From: Thalassolituus alkanivorans
Lineage (GTDB): Bacteria; Pseudomonadota; Gammaproteobacteria; Pseudomonadales; Oceanobacteraceae
DNA length: 64,000 nt
Direction of reading: 5' to 3'
Assembly: GCF_020447205.1 (NCBI RefSeq)
Contig: NZ_JAJAEL010000006.1
Coordinates: forward strand, 62,001 to 126,000
Shown here: piece by piece, positions 25,765 to 35,436 of the stretch
How positions within the stretch are numbered: the first letter of the stretch is position 1
Layout: each line of letters starts with the position of its first letter
Notes under the pieces: generated by a model
What the model saw: the letters and a program-made list of their open reading frames with translations, nothing else
Told to the model about the DNA's origin: nothing
The model's database searches: none
Translations under genes and position numbers: made by a program

Positions 25765-26911
25765 GCAGCTGAAAGATTTAATACGCTCCATGTATCCCGG
25801 TGAAAATACAATACCGCTTCACCGCCCTTCATTTTCGCAGGAAGAAGCATCGGCAGTTGCTGCTTGTATCAACAGCACTTTCGTATCATCCGTGGGGCCT
25901 GAAATCGGAGAGTTTGAAAAGTTAATCGCTAAATTTTGTGACTCCGGATACGCTATAGCGACAGTCAATGGTACTGCTGCACTGCATCTTTCCTTACACG
26001 TTTTGGGAGTTCATAGCGGTGACATTGTACTGACTCAGTCATTGAGCTTTGCAGCTACCGGGCACGCCATTCTGCAAACGGGAGCTAAACCGGTTTATAT
26101 CGACATTGCTTTACCTGAAGGCAGCATGTGTCCGGAAGCACTACTTCATTTTCTCGAAGAGGAATGCAAGCAGCAGGAAAACATTTGCATCCATAAAGCC
26201 AGCAAACGCAGGATTGCTGCATGTGTGCCTATGCACTCATTCGGTGAACCGGCAAAAATAGCTGCAATCGCCGAAATATGCCGTAACTGGTCAATCCCAT
26301 TAGTTGAAGATGCCGCCGAAGCATTGGGTAGTTTTACTGAAGGGAAGCATTGCGGGACTTTTGGTACCTTTGGAATTTTGAGCTTTAACGGCAATAAAAT
26401 TATGACCACAGGAGCCGGCGGCATGATCCTGTGCAAGAATGAAACCCTGGCGAAACGTCTGAAGCACGTATCGACTACAGCCAAAATACCTGATCCATTT
26501 GAATTTCGTCACAGCGAAGCCGGATTCAACTACCGCCTTCCAAACTTAAATGCCAGTCTGGGAATCGCTCAGTACAAGAAACTGCCAGCTTTTCTGAACA
26601 AAAAGAAAACAATCCACAGAGAATATCGGGTATTTTTCCAGCGTTTCTGTTACAAGCTGGTGAATAATCCGGAAGCCCAGTCTAATCATTGGCTCAATAC
26701 CGTCATTATGAACAGCGCTGAAGAAAAAGAGGAGCTGTTACAATTTCTTAAAGTCCACGATATTCAGGCAAGGCCTGCATGGTATCCTCTGCACAGACAG
26801 CAGCATCTGCAATCAGTGACTGATCTGCCACTGCCACAGACAGATTGGCTATACAGCAGAGCAGTGAGCCTGCCCAGCAGCGTTCCATTCGAGGCTCCCT
26901 GCTATGATTAA
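25757..26911 (+). CDS. legC: PLP-dependent aminotransferase, LegC type
   Basis: DegT/DnrJ/EryC1-family enzyme that adds the 4-amino group to the keto sugar made by LegB. The product is 384 residues. The sequence shows ATVNGTAALHLSLHVLGV (cofactor phosphate region), the Asp-containing PLVEDAAEALGS near 180, and the Schiff-base lysine in SFNGNKIMTTGAGGM near 215. It overlaps both neighbours by 8 bases, so it is translationally coupled to legB and legG. Confidence 0.88.
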   Translation: MFEQLKDLIRSMYPGENTIPLHRPSFSQEEASAVAACINSTFVSSVGPEIGEFEKLIAKFCDSGYAIATVNGTAALHLSLHVLGVHSGDIVLTQSLSFAATGHAILQTGAKPVYIDIALPEGSMCPEALLHFLEEECKQQENICIHKASKRRIAACVPMHSFGEPAKIAAIAEICRNWSIPLVEDAAEALGSFTEGKHCGTFGTFGILSFNGNKIMTTGAGGMILCKNETLAKRLKHVSTTAKIPDPFEFRHSEAGFNYRLPNLNASLGIAQYKKLPAFLNKKKTIHREYRVFFQRFCYKLVNNPEAQSNHWLNTVIMNSAEEKEELLQFLKVHDIQARPAWYPLHRQQHLQSVTDLPLPQTDWLYSRAVSLPSSVPFEAPCYD

Positions 26912-28043
26912 AATTGCATGCTTCACTGCAACCAGAGCGGAATATGGTCTGCTGCATCCTGTCCTGAAAGTGCTGAATGAAGCCGAAGACTTTTCGGTCA
27001 GCCTGATTATCAGCGGAACTCATCTGGATGAAAAATTTGGTAACACCATTGAAGAAATCAAAAACGATGGCATTACCACATACACAACACTTCCGCTGAG
27101 CTACTCGGATGACAGTCCCAGAGGGAATGTTATACGTTCAGCGGCAGTACTTACCGGGCTGGCTGACGTTCTGCCAGAATTAGCAGCCGATGCAATGCTG
27201 GTCCTTGGCGACCGCTACGAAACACTGGCAGTAGCCCAAGCCTGCTGCATGATGAACATCCCGATCCTTCACTTGCACGGTGGGGAATTGAGTTTCGGCT
27301 CCCAGGACAATCAGTTCCGACATGCCATCAGTAAGCTGTCACATGTACACCTATGTGCGACTGAAGAAGCCAGACGCAGACTGATAAAAATGGGCGAATC
27401 TGCTGAACGCATATTTCTGGTCGGAGCCCCGGGTGTCGAAAACTGCAGAAGGCAAGTCCTTGCTGATTTCAGACAGCTTATTCAGGAAAATGGGATAAAC
27501 TGGCAGTTGCACAATATTCTGCTTACCTATCATCCTGACAGTCTGGCTCCGGAAAAAAGCAAACAGGAGTTAAATGAAATACTCTCCGCGCTCGAAAAAA
27601 TACCAGAATTAGGCATCATCATTACCTACCCTAATTCCGATTCCGGACACATTGGAATTATCAGAAAAATCTGTGAATTTCAATCCCGTTATCCAGAGCG
27701 GGTCAGCCTGCATAAAAGCCTGGGCGTAAAGCGCTATCTAACCCTGATTAAAGCCGTTGATGCCGTTATTGGTAATTCATCAAGCGGAATTATTGAAGCT
27801 CCATCAATGGGAACAAGAACCCTGAACATAGGAAACAGGCAGAAAGGCAGGGAGCGTGCATCATCGGTGATTGATGTAGAACCCATTGCAGAAGATATTT
27901 TATCTGCATTACAGAAGATTTTAACTGGCAAAGCAGAATCATTCGACAATCCCTATGATCATGGTGATACAAGCCTGAATACTCTGCATGCACTGAGAAG
28001 TCTGGACTACTCTTCGCTACTGGAGAAAGAGTTTAATGAGTAA
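26904..28043 (+). CDS. legG: NDP-sugar 2-epimerase (hydrolysing), LegG/NeuC type
   Basis: Hydrolyses the nucleotide and inverts C2 to give the free 2,4-diacetamido-trideoxymannose. The product is 379 residues of the WecB/NeuC fold: TATRAEYGLLHPVLK at the start, SGTHLDEKFGNT, LVLGDRYETLAVAQ, LHLHGGELSFGSQDNQ, and VIGNSSSGIIEAPSMGT in the C-terminal nucleotide pocket. It lies between legC and legI in pathway order. Confidence 0.9.
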   Translation: MIKIACFTATRAEYGLLHPVLKVLNEAEDFSVSLIISGTHLDEKFGNTIEEIKNDGITTYTTLPLSYSDDSPRGNVIRSAAVLTGLADVLPELAADAMLVLGDRYETLAVAQACCMMNIPILHLHGGELSFGSQDNQFRHAISKLSHVHLCATEEARRRLIKMGESAERIFLVGAPGVENCRRQVLADFRQLIQENGINWQLHNILLTYHPDSLAPEKSKQELNEILSALEKIPELGIIITYPNSDSGHIGIIRKICEFQSRYPERVSLHKSLGVKRYLTLIKAVDAVIGNSSSGIIEAPSMGTRTLNIGNRQKGRERASSVIDVEPIAEDILSALQKILTGKAESFDNPYDHGDTSLNTLHALRSLDYSSLLEKEFNE

Positions 28044-29115
28044 TACAGCGAAAGTTCTGATCATTGCCGAAGCTGGTGTCAATCACAATGGAAACCTCGG
28101 ACTGGCTTTACAGCTTGTCGATGCAGCAATAGATGCGAAGGCAGATATTGTTAAATTCCAGATTTTTGACAGCCGCATGCTGGCAACAAATCAGGCAGCA
28201 AAGGCCGATTATCAAAAAGCATCGGGCGATCAAAACGACAACCAGCAAGCCATGCTTAAAATGCTCGAACTAAGCCACGAAGATTTTATAAAAATCAGTC
28301 AATACTGTAATGAGAGAGGTATTGAATTTCTGGCAACCGCATTTGATGAGCCTTCATTAGACTTTCTTCTGTCAGAGCTTTGCGTAAAGCGCTTGAAAAT
28401 CCCTTCCGGTGAGCTTACTAATTTACCCTTTATTCTGCGTCATGCGCGCTCCGGACTGCCTTTGATATTGTCAACCGGTATGGCATCAGAAAAAGAAATA
28501 GAAGAGGCTCTGGCAACTGTAGCCTTTGCTATTATTCATCCGGATCGTGAACCGGTATCAAGAGATGAACTGACAGCAGCCCTGCATAGTATTCAGCCTG
28601 ATCAATTGATGAGCAGAGTAACCATACTGCAGTGCACAACCGCCTACCCGACTTCTGATGAAGATGTGAACCTTCGGGTAATACCAGCCCTGAGCAGACG
28701 TTTCCAGTGCCCGGTCGGATTCTCTGATCACACAGCGGATATATTTGCTGCCCCTCTGGCTGTTGCTGCCGGAGCAAGTATCGTAGAGAAACACTTTACC
28801 CTGAGCCGCACTCTTCCTGGACCCGACCATCAGGCATCACTGGAACCCGCTGAACTTAAACGGTTAATTGACGCAATCAGACGAACTGAAACCATACTTG
28901 GTTCATCGCACAAGGCTGCCACTGCTGCAGAAGAACGTAATATGACAGCTGCCAGAAAAAGTCTGGTAGCGGCATTGCCAATTAAAGCAGGCCAAATGCT
29001 GACTGCTCATAACATTACCGCGAAACGGCCTGGCAACGGTTTATCGCCAGCCTGTTACTGGGAAATGATCAACACTATTGCCAGAAGAGATTATGAGCAG
29101 GATGAACTCATCTGA
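28036..29115 (+). CDS. legI: Legionaminate/N-acetylneuraminate synthase, LegI/NeuB type
   Basis: Condenses the 6-deoxy ManNAc-type sugar with phosphoenolpyruvate to make the nine-carbon acid. The product is 359 residues. The TIM barrel begins IIAEAGVNHNGNLGLA and carries IEFLATAFDEPSLDFL, KIPSGELTN and CPVGFSDHTADIF; the C-terminal antifreeze-like SAF domain (about 295-355) contains AARKSLVAALPIKAGQML. Whether the product is legionaminic, pseudaminic or sialic acid is decided mainly by the neighbours legB, legC and legG, which favour legionaminic acid. Confidence 0.92.
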   Translation: MSNTAKVLIIAEAGVNHNGNLGLALQLVDAAIDAKADIVKFQIFDSRMLATNQAAKADYQKASGDQNDNQQAMLKMLELSHEDFIKISQYCNERGIEFLATAFDEPSLDFLLSELCVKRLKIPSGELTNLPFILRHARSGLPLILSTGMASEKEIEEALATVAFAIIHPDREPVSRDELTAALHSIQPDQLMSRVTILQCTTAYPTSDEDVNLRVIPALSRRFQCPVGFSDHTADIFAAPLAVAAGASIVEKHFTLSRTLPGPDHQASLEPAELKRLIDAIRRTETILGSSHKAATAAEERNMTAARKSLVAALPIKAGQMLTAHNITAKRPGNGLSPACYWEMINTIARRDYEQDELI

Positions 29116-29749
29116 TTCACCCATTATCATTCTGGGAACCGGTGGACACGCCAGAATCGTCGCCGACACATTGCTATGCAGCGGTCAGCGGATACAGGGA
29201 TTTATAGATCCGGTAGCGCAGTTTTCCGCTTGGCGTGAAATTCCCTACCTTGGCAATGATGACATCCTTGCCCGCGTTCCTCCATCCACCGTCCGGCTTG
29301 TAAATGGTATCGGTTCTGTACCCTTCTCAGATACCCGGTTCACAGTAGCTGCAAAGGCCGAAAGTCTGGGCTTTGTTTTCTGTCAGGTCATTCACCCCTC
29401 AGCGGTTATTGCCGCAGATACAAAGCTTGCCGCAGGCGTGCAAATACTTGCCGGAGCCATCATTCAGACCGGGAGCATTATCGGCAAACACAGCATCGTC
29501 AATACCGCCGCCCGTATTGACCACGACTGCCGTATAGCTGAATTCTGCCACATAGCTCCGGGGGCAACGCTGTGTGGTTCAGTACAGCTGGCACAAAGGG
29601 TGCATATAGGAGCAGGAGCGACCATCATTCAAGAAATTGACGTTGGTGCCGATACCGTAATAGGAGCCGGCACAACCATCACCAAGTCAATCGATTCCAT
29701 GCAGGTGGTACGTAGTCCGGAGGTCGTCACTGAAGCCAGGCGGAGGTAA
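29093..29749 (+). CDS. legH: Sugar O/N-acyltransferase, NeuD/LegH (PglD) type
   Basis: A left-handed beta-helix acetyltransferase that probably acetylates the 4-amino group made by LegC. The N-terminal Rossmann-like half starts PIIILGTGGHARIVADTLL; the hexapeptide half has IGKHSIVNTAARIDHDCRI and HIGAGATIIQEIDVGADTVI. The open frame begins at 29078, but ATG 29093, after AGAAGAG, is preferred; ATG 29102 is also possible. The start lies inside the legI end, so the genes are coupled. A NeuD role on the final sialic acid is the alternative. Confidence 0.8.
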   Translation: MSRMNSSDSPIIILGTGGHARIVADTLLCSGQRIQGFIDPVAQFSAWREIPYLGNDDILARVPPSTVRLVNGIGSVPFSDTRFTVAAKAESLGFVFCQVIHPSAVIAADTKLAAGVQILAGAIIQTGSIIGKHSIVNTAARIDHDCRIAEFCHIAPGATLCGSVQLAQRVHIGAGATIIQEIDVGADTVIGAGTTITKSIDSMQVVRSPEVVTEARRR

Positions 29750-29751
29750 TC

Positions 29752-30816
29752 ATGACACATTGGCAAAGCGTGTTGCTTTCAGAAACAGATACGATAGAAC
29801 GTGCCATTAAAGTCATTAATGATACAAGTCTCCAGATTGCTCTCGTTTGCGATGAAAGCCGCCAACTACTTGGCACCGTCACAGACGGTGATATACGCCG
29901 GGCACTTCTGAACGACAGAAATCTTGCGTGTCCACTGCATGAGATCATGTGCAAAGAACCCGTCACCGCAACCCCGGCACAATCATTGGCACAAATACGC
30001 ACGTTGATGCGCCGGCACTCTGTTCAACAAGTTCCGGTTATTGAAAGTGGTATCGTTATTGATTTGTATACTGCGCGGGAACTTGATTCCGCCAAAAGAA
30101 AGTCCAATCCGGTTTTTCTGATGGCAGGCGGCTTTGGTAAACGACTAAAACCGCTGACTGATGACTGCCCTAAGCCACTGCTTAAAGTCGGTAACAAACC
30201 AATTCTGGAGACTATTCTGGAAAGCTTTATTGAGCACGGTTTTCACCAGTTTTATATTTCAACACACTATCTTCATGAAAAGATCACCGGCTACTTTGGC
30301 AAAGGCGAGCGCTGGGGAGTTGATATTCACTACGTTCATGAAGAATCACCACTGGGAACGGCCGGGGCACTAAGTCTTCTTCCTGATGACCTGCAAGAGC
30401 CTATCCTGATGATGAATGGAGATTTACTGACCAAAGTAAACTTCAATCAACTTCTTTCATACCACGAAGAACATCAGGCTACTGCCACCATGTGCGTACG
30501 ACGCCACGAATATCAAATCCCTTATGGTGTAATTCACAGCGATGGCCACCAGGTCGAGAAAATTGTAGAAAAGCCAATCCAGTCGTTTTTCATCAATGCA
30601 GGTATTTATGTCATTAGCCCCGAGCTGCGCAGAATAGTGTCATCGTCTTCACCCACTGATATGCCGGACTTACTACAAGCCCAGATCAATTCCGGTAAAA
30701 ACGTATCGCTCTTTCCAATTCATGAGTATTGGCTAGACATAGGAAAAATGCCGGACTACAACCAGGCTCAACAGGATTTTCTGAATGACTTCAGTGACCG
30801 GGAAATGCGCGGATGA
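29752..30816 (+). CDS. ptmE: CBS-domain nucleotidyltransferase, PtmE type
   Basis: Two CBS repeats (about 1-115; LGTVTDGDIRRALL, MRRHSVQQVPVIESG) are fused to a sugar-nucleotide transferase (from about 120; FLMAGGFGKRLKPLTDDCPK, PILMMNGDLLTKVNF). In Campylobacter jejuni PtmE makes GDP-glucosamine from glucosamine-1-phosphate for legionaminic acid; the same domain order and context suggest that role here. The CBS pair may sense a nucleotide. An excellent GGAGG ribosome site precedes the ATG. Confidence 0.82.
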   Translation: MTHWQSVLLSETDTIERAIKVINDTSLQIALVCDESRQLLGTVTDGDIRRALLNDRNLACPLHEIMCKEPVTATPAQSLAQIRTLMRRHSVQQVPVIESGIVIDLYTARELDSAKRKSNPVFLMAGGFGKRLKPLTDDCPKPLLKVGNKPILETILESFIEHGFHQFYISTHYLHEKITGYFGKGERWGVDIHYVHEESPLGTAGALSLLPDDLQEPILMMNGDLLTKVNFNQLLSYHEEHQATATMCVRRHEYQIPYGVIHSDGHQVEKIVEKPIQSFFINAGIYVISPELRRIVSSSSPTDMPDLLQAQINSGKNVSLFPIHEYWLDIGKMPDYNQAQQDFLNDFSDREMRG

Positions 30817-31523
30817 TAGACGGTAAACGAGTACTCTGTGTTGTTCCGGCCAGGAGTGGCAGCAAAGGCCTGAAAGATAAGAACATCCGTGAACTGGCAG
30901 GAAAACCCCTCCTTGCCTGGCCTGTTTGTTGCGCCCGAGGCAGCAAATATATAGACCGTATTATCGTCTCCACTGACAGCGAGAAATACGCCGGTATTGC
31001 CCGTCAATATCAGGCGGATGTTCCGTTCCTGCGGCCAGAAAACCTTGCTCAGGACACAACAACGACCATTGACGTTATTGAAGATCTATTGAAGCAATTG
31101 CAGGAAAGCTACGACATTCTGGTCTTGCTGGAACCCACATCACCGCTGACTGAAACTAAGGATATTGATGTTGCTCTTGAGTCATTGATTGGTTCGTGGG
31201 AAAAGGCGGATGCCATCGTTGGCATAACACAGGAAATAAAGTCTCATCCGGCGTATTTATTAACACTCGACGAAGAAAAATTAATCCATAGTCTGAATGC
31301 TGACTTCTCCAAGGCTGTCCGACGTCAGGAGCTCCCAGAGGTGTACAGAATGGACGGTACACTTTACATCAGTAAAGTGGATGCATTACTGAATAAGCAC
31401 GGCTTTTATCATGACCGAACTATTGGCTTTATCGTACCTGAATGGAAAAGCTATGAAATTGACTCCATGACCGATTTCATATGCATTGAGGCCATTATGC
31501 AGAACAGAGAGGTACTATCGTGA
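30813..31523 (+). CDS. legF: CMP-nonulosonic acid synthetase, LegF/PtmB/NeuA type
   Basis: Activates the nine-carbon acid with CTP to the CMP-sugar used by Maf. The product is 236 residues. The nucleotide-binding start is VVPARSGSKGLKDKNIRELA; further family motifs are IIVSTDSEKYAGIA, LLEPTSPLTETKDID and YRMDGTLYISK. It overlaps ptmE by ATGA and the aminotransferase gene by GTGA. It completes the set legB-C-H-G-I-F. Confidence 0.88.
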   Translation: MIDGKRVLCVVPARSGSKGLKDKNIRELAGKPLLAWPVCCARGSKYIDRIIVSTDSEKYAGIARQYQADVPFLRPENLAQDTTTTIDVIEDLLKQLQESYDILVLLEPTSPLTETKDIDVALESLIGSWEKADAIVGITQEIKSHPAYLLTLDEEKLIHSLNADFSKAVRRQELPEVYRMDGTLYISKVDALLNKHGFYHDRTIGFIVPEWKSYEIDSMTDFICIEAIMQNREVLS

Positions 31524-32863
31524 GTCTTCCGGCAAAGAAAGCAGCTAATAAGGGCTATGAACAACGCCTGAAAGAAGTCATCCCCGGCGGAGCACATACC
31601 TATTCACGTGGTTCAGATCAGTTCCCTGCCAACGCTCCTCAGATTCTCAGCAGCGGTTCCGGGGTTTATGTAAAAGATTCTGAAGGTAATGAGTTCCTTG
31701 ATTTTGGAATGGCGCTCAGATCCGTTGCCATTGGTTATGCCGAACCCTCAGTAAATAACTCGGCGATTCAACAAATCATGTCAGGCAACAACCTGACACG
31801 CGCGTCGATGATCGAACTGGAAGCAGCTGAACGCCTTACCAGCATGATAGCCAGTGCAGAGATGGTAAAGTTTACGAAAAATGGCTCGACTGCGGTATCT
31901 GCCGCAGTGAAACTTGCCAGGGCCTATACCGGAAGAAAGCTGGTTTTGCGCTGTTCAGACCACCCGTTTTTTTCGTTCGATGACTGGTTCATTGGCTCAA
32001 CAGTTATCAACCGGGGTATTCCTGATGAAATATCCCGGATGACGATCACCTTTCCCTACAATAACACCCGTGCACTGGAAAATATTCTGGATGAACATGG
32101 TGACGATATTGCTTGCCTGGTAATGGAAGCAGCAACAACCGAAGAACCGGCTGCCTCTGTCTTTGAACAAGGGAAATCTTATCTGAATGACGTCGAGTAT
32201 CTTTGTAAAAAGCACAATATTGTTTTCATTCTTGATGAAATGATAACGGGATTTCGCTGGCATAAATATGGTGCGCAGGCGTTGTACAATATTCAGCCAG
32301 ATCTGACAACTTTTGGGAAAGCCATGGCTAACGGCTTTTCCGTAGCCGCAGTTGCTGGTAAGCGCGACATTATGAGTCTTGGCTCTATTGATGAAACTGG
32401 TCAGGAGCGCGTTTTTTTGCTGTCAACAACACACGGCGCTGAAATGAGTGGATTGGGCGCATTCATAGCCACTATGGATTTCTATGAAAACCATGATGTT
32501 ATCGATCATCTCTGGAGTTTTGGTAAAAAGCTTAAGAATCTGATTAACTGCAAAGCGCTTGAGCATGGTTTGAAAGAAAATCTGATAGCATCTGGCTTCG
32601 ACTGCTCGCCAAGCATAGTATTAAAGGATCGTGAGGGTAATGTATCAATGCCTTTACGGACTTTATTTATGCAGGAAATGCTTAGCAGACAAGTGATGAT
32701 GCCTTGGATTTCCATTGCATATAACCACGGCGATAAAGAGCTCAGACATGTGGATCATGCACTTGACCAATCGCTGATTACTCTCCGTAAAGCATTGGAC
32801 GAAAGTATTGATAAGTATCTGATTGGTGAGTCTGTAAAGCCTGTCTTCCGTAAGTATAACTGA
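31520..32863 (+). CDS. Class III aminotransferase (glutamate-1-semialdehyde aminomutase-like)
   Basis: The 447-residue PLP enzyme has the GSA-aminomutase layout: IPGGAHTYSRGSDQFP at the start, FTKNGSTAVSAAVKLARAYT, FILDEMITGFRW and the PLP-lysine region TTFGKAMANGFSVAAVAGK. It is unlikely to serve haem synthesis, given its place in a sugar operon. Related genes occur with ptm clusters; the amino-acceptor is unknown. The GTG start after GAGAGGT overlaps legF. It may add an amino group to a modified sugar side chain, together with the following SDR and acyltransferase; this is inference. Confidence 0.8.
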   Translation: MSLPAKKAANKGYEQRLKEVIPGGAHTYSRGSDQFPANAPQILSSGSGVYVKDSEGNEFLDFGMALRSVAIGYAEPSVNNSAIQQIMSGNNLTRASMIELEAAERLTSMIASAEMVKFTKNGSTAVSAAVKLARAYTGRKLVLRCSDHPFFSFDDWFIGSTVINRGIPDEISRMTITFPYNNTRALENILDEHGDDIACLVMEAATTEEPAASVFEQGKSYLNDVEYLCKKHNIVFILDEMITGFRWHKYGAQALYNIQPDLTTFGKAMANGFSVAAVAGKRDIMSLGSIDETGQERVFLLSTTHGAEMSGLGAFIATMDFYENHDVIDHLWSFGKKLKNLINCKALEHGLKENLIASGFDCSPSIVLKDREGNVSMPLRTLFMQEMLSRQVMMPWISIAYNHGDKELRHVDHALDQSLITLRKALDESIDKYLIGESVKPVFRKYN

Positions 32864-32871
32864 AGGTTAAA

Positions 32872-33636
32872 ATGCCCCTTAAAAAAACTGTTGTAATAAC
32901 TGGCGCTGCCGGATTAATTGGTAAATCGTTCTGCAAATCAGTCGCGAGCTATGGATACAATCTCGTTATTGCGGACAAGAATGAAGAAAGTGCAGAAAAT
33001 CTTGCAGCGGAACTAAGATCAGATGGTCATGAGGCATATGCCTGTATCTTTGATGCAACCAGGGCCGAGGACTCCCAGAAACTTCTGGATTCGAGCCTTT
33101 CCCGTTTTGGTAATGTATATGGTCTGGTCAACAATCTCTACATCCGTAGTGGAAACTACGGCGCCGACTTCTTTGATGTTACCTACAACGACTTCAGCAA
33201 AAATCTATCGGATAACGTAACGCCGTATTTTGAACTTTCGAAGAAATTTTCCCGACACTTCTATAAAGAAAAAAGTGGAAATATCATAAATATCGCATCG
33301 ATTTACGGCTGCATTGCACCAAAATTTGAAATATATTCCGGCACAAGCATGACCATGCCTGTTGAGTATGCTGCAATAAAGTCAGCCATAATTCATCTTA
33401 CGCGCTATATGGCCAGACGCTTTAAGGGTCATAACATCCGGGTTAATGCGATAAGCCCCGGAGGAGTTCTTGACGGTCAGCCAGAAGAGTTTCTGAATGC
33501 ATATGAAAAAAACTCCTCAAGTAAAGGTATGCTAAGTCCTGACGATTTGTGTGGAACCCTGCTATTTCTGTTGTCAGAGGAGTCGCGCTACATAAACGGA
33601 CAGAATATAATCGTTGACGATGGGTTTACGCTTTAG
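32872..33636 (+). CDS. ptmA: Short-chain dehydrogenase, PtmA-like
   Basis: A classical SDR of 254 residues. The cofactor motif is VITGAAGLIGKSF, followed by the acidic IADKNEE; the catalytic Ser is in NIASIYG and the Tyr/Lys pair in EYAAIKSAIIHL. AISPGGVLDGQP and NGQNIIVDDGFTL end the domain. Similar PtmA proteins sit in legionaminic acid clusters, where the exact step is unsettled. Symbol by resemblance and context only. Confidence 0.72.
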   Translation: MPLKKTVVITGAAGLIGKSFCKSVASYGYNLVIADKNEESAENLAAELRSDGHEAYACIFDATRAEDSQKLLDSSLSRFGNVYGLVNNLYIRSGNYGADFFDVTYNDFSKNLSDNVTPYFELSKKFSRHFYKEKSGNIINIASIYGCIAPKFEIYSGTSMTMPVEYAAIKSAIIHLTRYMARRFKGHNIRVNAISPGGVLDGQPEEFLNAYEKNSSSKGMLSPDDLCGTLLFLLSEESRYINGQNIIVDDGFTL

Positions 33637-33646
33637 GAGAGATCAA

Positions 33647-34318
33647 GTGCATACCAGTATCAGCTCTTCTGAACTTGAGGGTTACATTAAAAGTCAAATT
33701 TCCCACTTCTTTCCTGACAACAAAACTGAATGGCGGGAATCAGTTTCAGATTGCTGTAGTGAAGCCATGAAAAGAGTCGAACATTGTTTCCGCGGTATCA
33801 GGGGAAAGTACTATCAGAGCAATGGGCTACCGGTTTTCAATCACATGAATTCTGACCACTATGCAACATTTCTCTATTTCCTTGCCAATCAGGCTTACTT
33901 AACCGGCAATTTGCCTTTGGCAGAAAAAGCTTTTTACCTGAATAAATTGCTGAATGGTCTTGATTTATTTTATAGCATAAAAATGCCTGAAATATTTCTT
34001 CTTGTACACCCGGTTGGCAGTGTTATAGGTAATGCTGAATTTTCTGATTATCTGGTGATTTATCAAAATGTTACTATTGGCTCGGATAAAGACGGCGTAT
34101 ATCCATCTTTTTCCGGATCAAATGTTCTGTACTCCGGAGCAAGTGTCATAGGAAACTGCCAGTTAGGAAGTAACACAGTGATTGGGGCCCGTAGCTTTTT
34201 AAGAAAGCTTACAGATTCAGAGGACAATCGTGTATACAGCGGTATGTATCCGAATGTCCGTTCGACACCGAACAACCGTTCGGTAAAAGAAGATTTTTTT
34301 ATGGAGAACCCAGTATGA
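33647..34318 (+). CDS. Hexapeptide-repeat acyltransferase (serine acetyltransferase-like)
   Basis: The 223-residue product has a helical N-terminal half like CysE (YFLANQAYLTGNLPLAEKA) and a left-handed beta helix (LLVHPVGSVIGNAEFSDY, IGNCQLGSNTVIGARSFL). GTG 33647 is chosen as start because it follows AGGAGAG at good spacing; the ATG at 33614 lies inside the SDR gene. It ends in ATGA overlap with the amidotransferase gene. Probably it acetylates the sugar or the product of the two preceding genes. It is not likely to be the housekeeping serine acetyltransferase. Confidence 0.75.
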   Translation: MHTSISSSELEGYIKSQISHFFPDNKTEWRESVSDCCSEAMKRVEHCFRGIRGKYYQSNGLPVFNHMNSDHYATFLYFLANQAYLTGNLPLAEKAFYLNKLLNGLDLFYSIKMPEIFLLVHPVGSVIGNAEFSDYLVIYQNVTIGSDKDGVYPSFSGSNVLYSGASVIGNCQLGSNTVIGARSFLRKLTDSEDNRVYSGMYPNVRSTPNNRSVKEDFFMENPV

Positions 34319-35436
34319 CAACTGCTAACAACCAGTCAGCGTTATTCTGGTGTAAGACATGTCTGAACATGTCTACCCGTCCGCGCATAGAGTTTGATGA
34401 CCAGGGACGCTGCAATGCCTGTCAGTGGGCAGAGGAGAAGAAAACATTTGACTGGTCTTCAAGAATGCTGGAGCTGAAGTCCCTGCTGGAAAAGCATCGA
34501 AGCAAAACCGGCGAGTTTGATGTTGTTGTTCCCGTAAGCGGCGGAAAGGACGGATCATACGTAAGCTATATGCTGAAGCATGAGTTTGGCATGCATCCGC
34601 TTGCTGTAACCATAACCCCACCACTGAGCTTTTCTATCGGTGATCAGAACCTTCAAAATTATATTGCCTCTGGCTACGATACCATTCAGATAAACCCTAA
34701 TCAGAAGGTCATGCAAGAACTCAATCGCCGGGGTTTTCTCGAACAGGGAAGACCACTCTACGGATGGGTTGTCGCAATTCTTGCTGGCGTGATCAGGACA
34801 GCTGCTAACTTCGGCGTAAACCTGGTCATGTATGGTGAAGACGGTGAGATAGAGTATGGCGGCTCTACCGAAAGTAAAAACCGTCCGGTTTTCACTGCTG
34901 AGTTTATGAAGCGTGTTTATCTGGAGGGTCAATATGAAAAAACTCTTCGGGATCTCAGTAGTCAGCAAACCTATTTCTGGCGCTTTGATGCAGATGATCA
35001 GAAATTAGGCAATATTGAGTGTGCTCACTTTTCATACTTTGAAAGCTGGGATCCTTACCGTAACTACATGATCGCTAAGGAACATTGCGGCCTGCAGGAA
35101 AAAGAAGAGTCCAACACTGGAACCTATACAAATTTCGCCCAAAACGATACTTGCCTGTATGACCTGCACACCTACCTGATGTATCTTAAATTCGGCTTTG
35201 GCCGGGCCACTCAGGATGCCGGTATTGATATAAGACGTGGTGCCATGTCACGCGACCAGGGAGTAATGCTGGCCCAGATGTATGATAATTGTTATCCGGA
35301 GCCTTTTATCGAAAAGTACCTTGATTACTACAAAATCAGCCGGGAGCTATTTGATAAAACAATCGATAATTTTGCTAATAAAGATCTGTTCTATAAAGAT
35401 GGCGATCGTTGGATGCCAAAATTCGAAATCATATGA
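34315..35436 (+). CDS. N-acetyl sugar amidotransferase (WbpG/PseA/LegX type)
   Basis: Converts an acetamido to an acetamidino group using ammonia delivered by a HisH/HisF pair. The 373-residue product has an N-terminal zinc site (WCKTCLNMSTRP, GRCNACQW), the PP-loop ATP motif VVPVSGGKDGSY near 74, and LVMYGEDGEIEYGG. The wbpG-hisH2-hisF2 trio of Pseudomonas aeruginosa O-antigen loci is the nearest known arrangement. In Campylobacter, PseA and PtmG perform the step on nonulosonic acids. The sugar here therefore probably carries an acetamidino group. Confidence 0.88.
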   Translation: MTTANNQSALFWCKTCLNMSTRPRIEFDDQGRCNACQWAEEKKTFDWSSRMLELKSLLEKHRSKTGEFDVVVPVSGGKDGSYVSYMLKHEFGMHPLAVTITPPLSFSIGDQNLQNYIASGYDTIQINPNQKVMQELNRRGFLEQGRPLYGWVVAILAGVIRTAANFGVNLVMYGEDGEIEYGGSTESKNRPVFTAEFMKRVYLEGQYEKTLRDLSSQQTYFWRFDADDQKLGNIECAHFSYFESWDPYRNYMIAKEHCGLQEKEESNTGTYTNFAQNDTCLYDLHTYLMYLKFGFGRATQDAGIDIRRGAMSRDQGVMLAQMYDNCYPEPFIEKYLDYYKISRELFDKTIDNFANKDLFYKDGDRWMPKFEII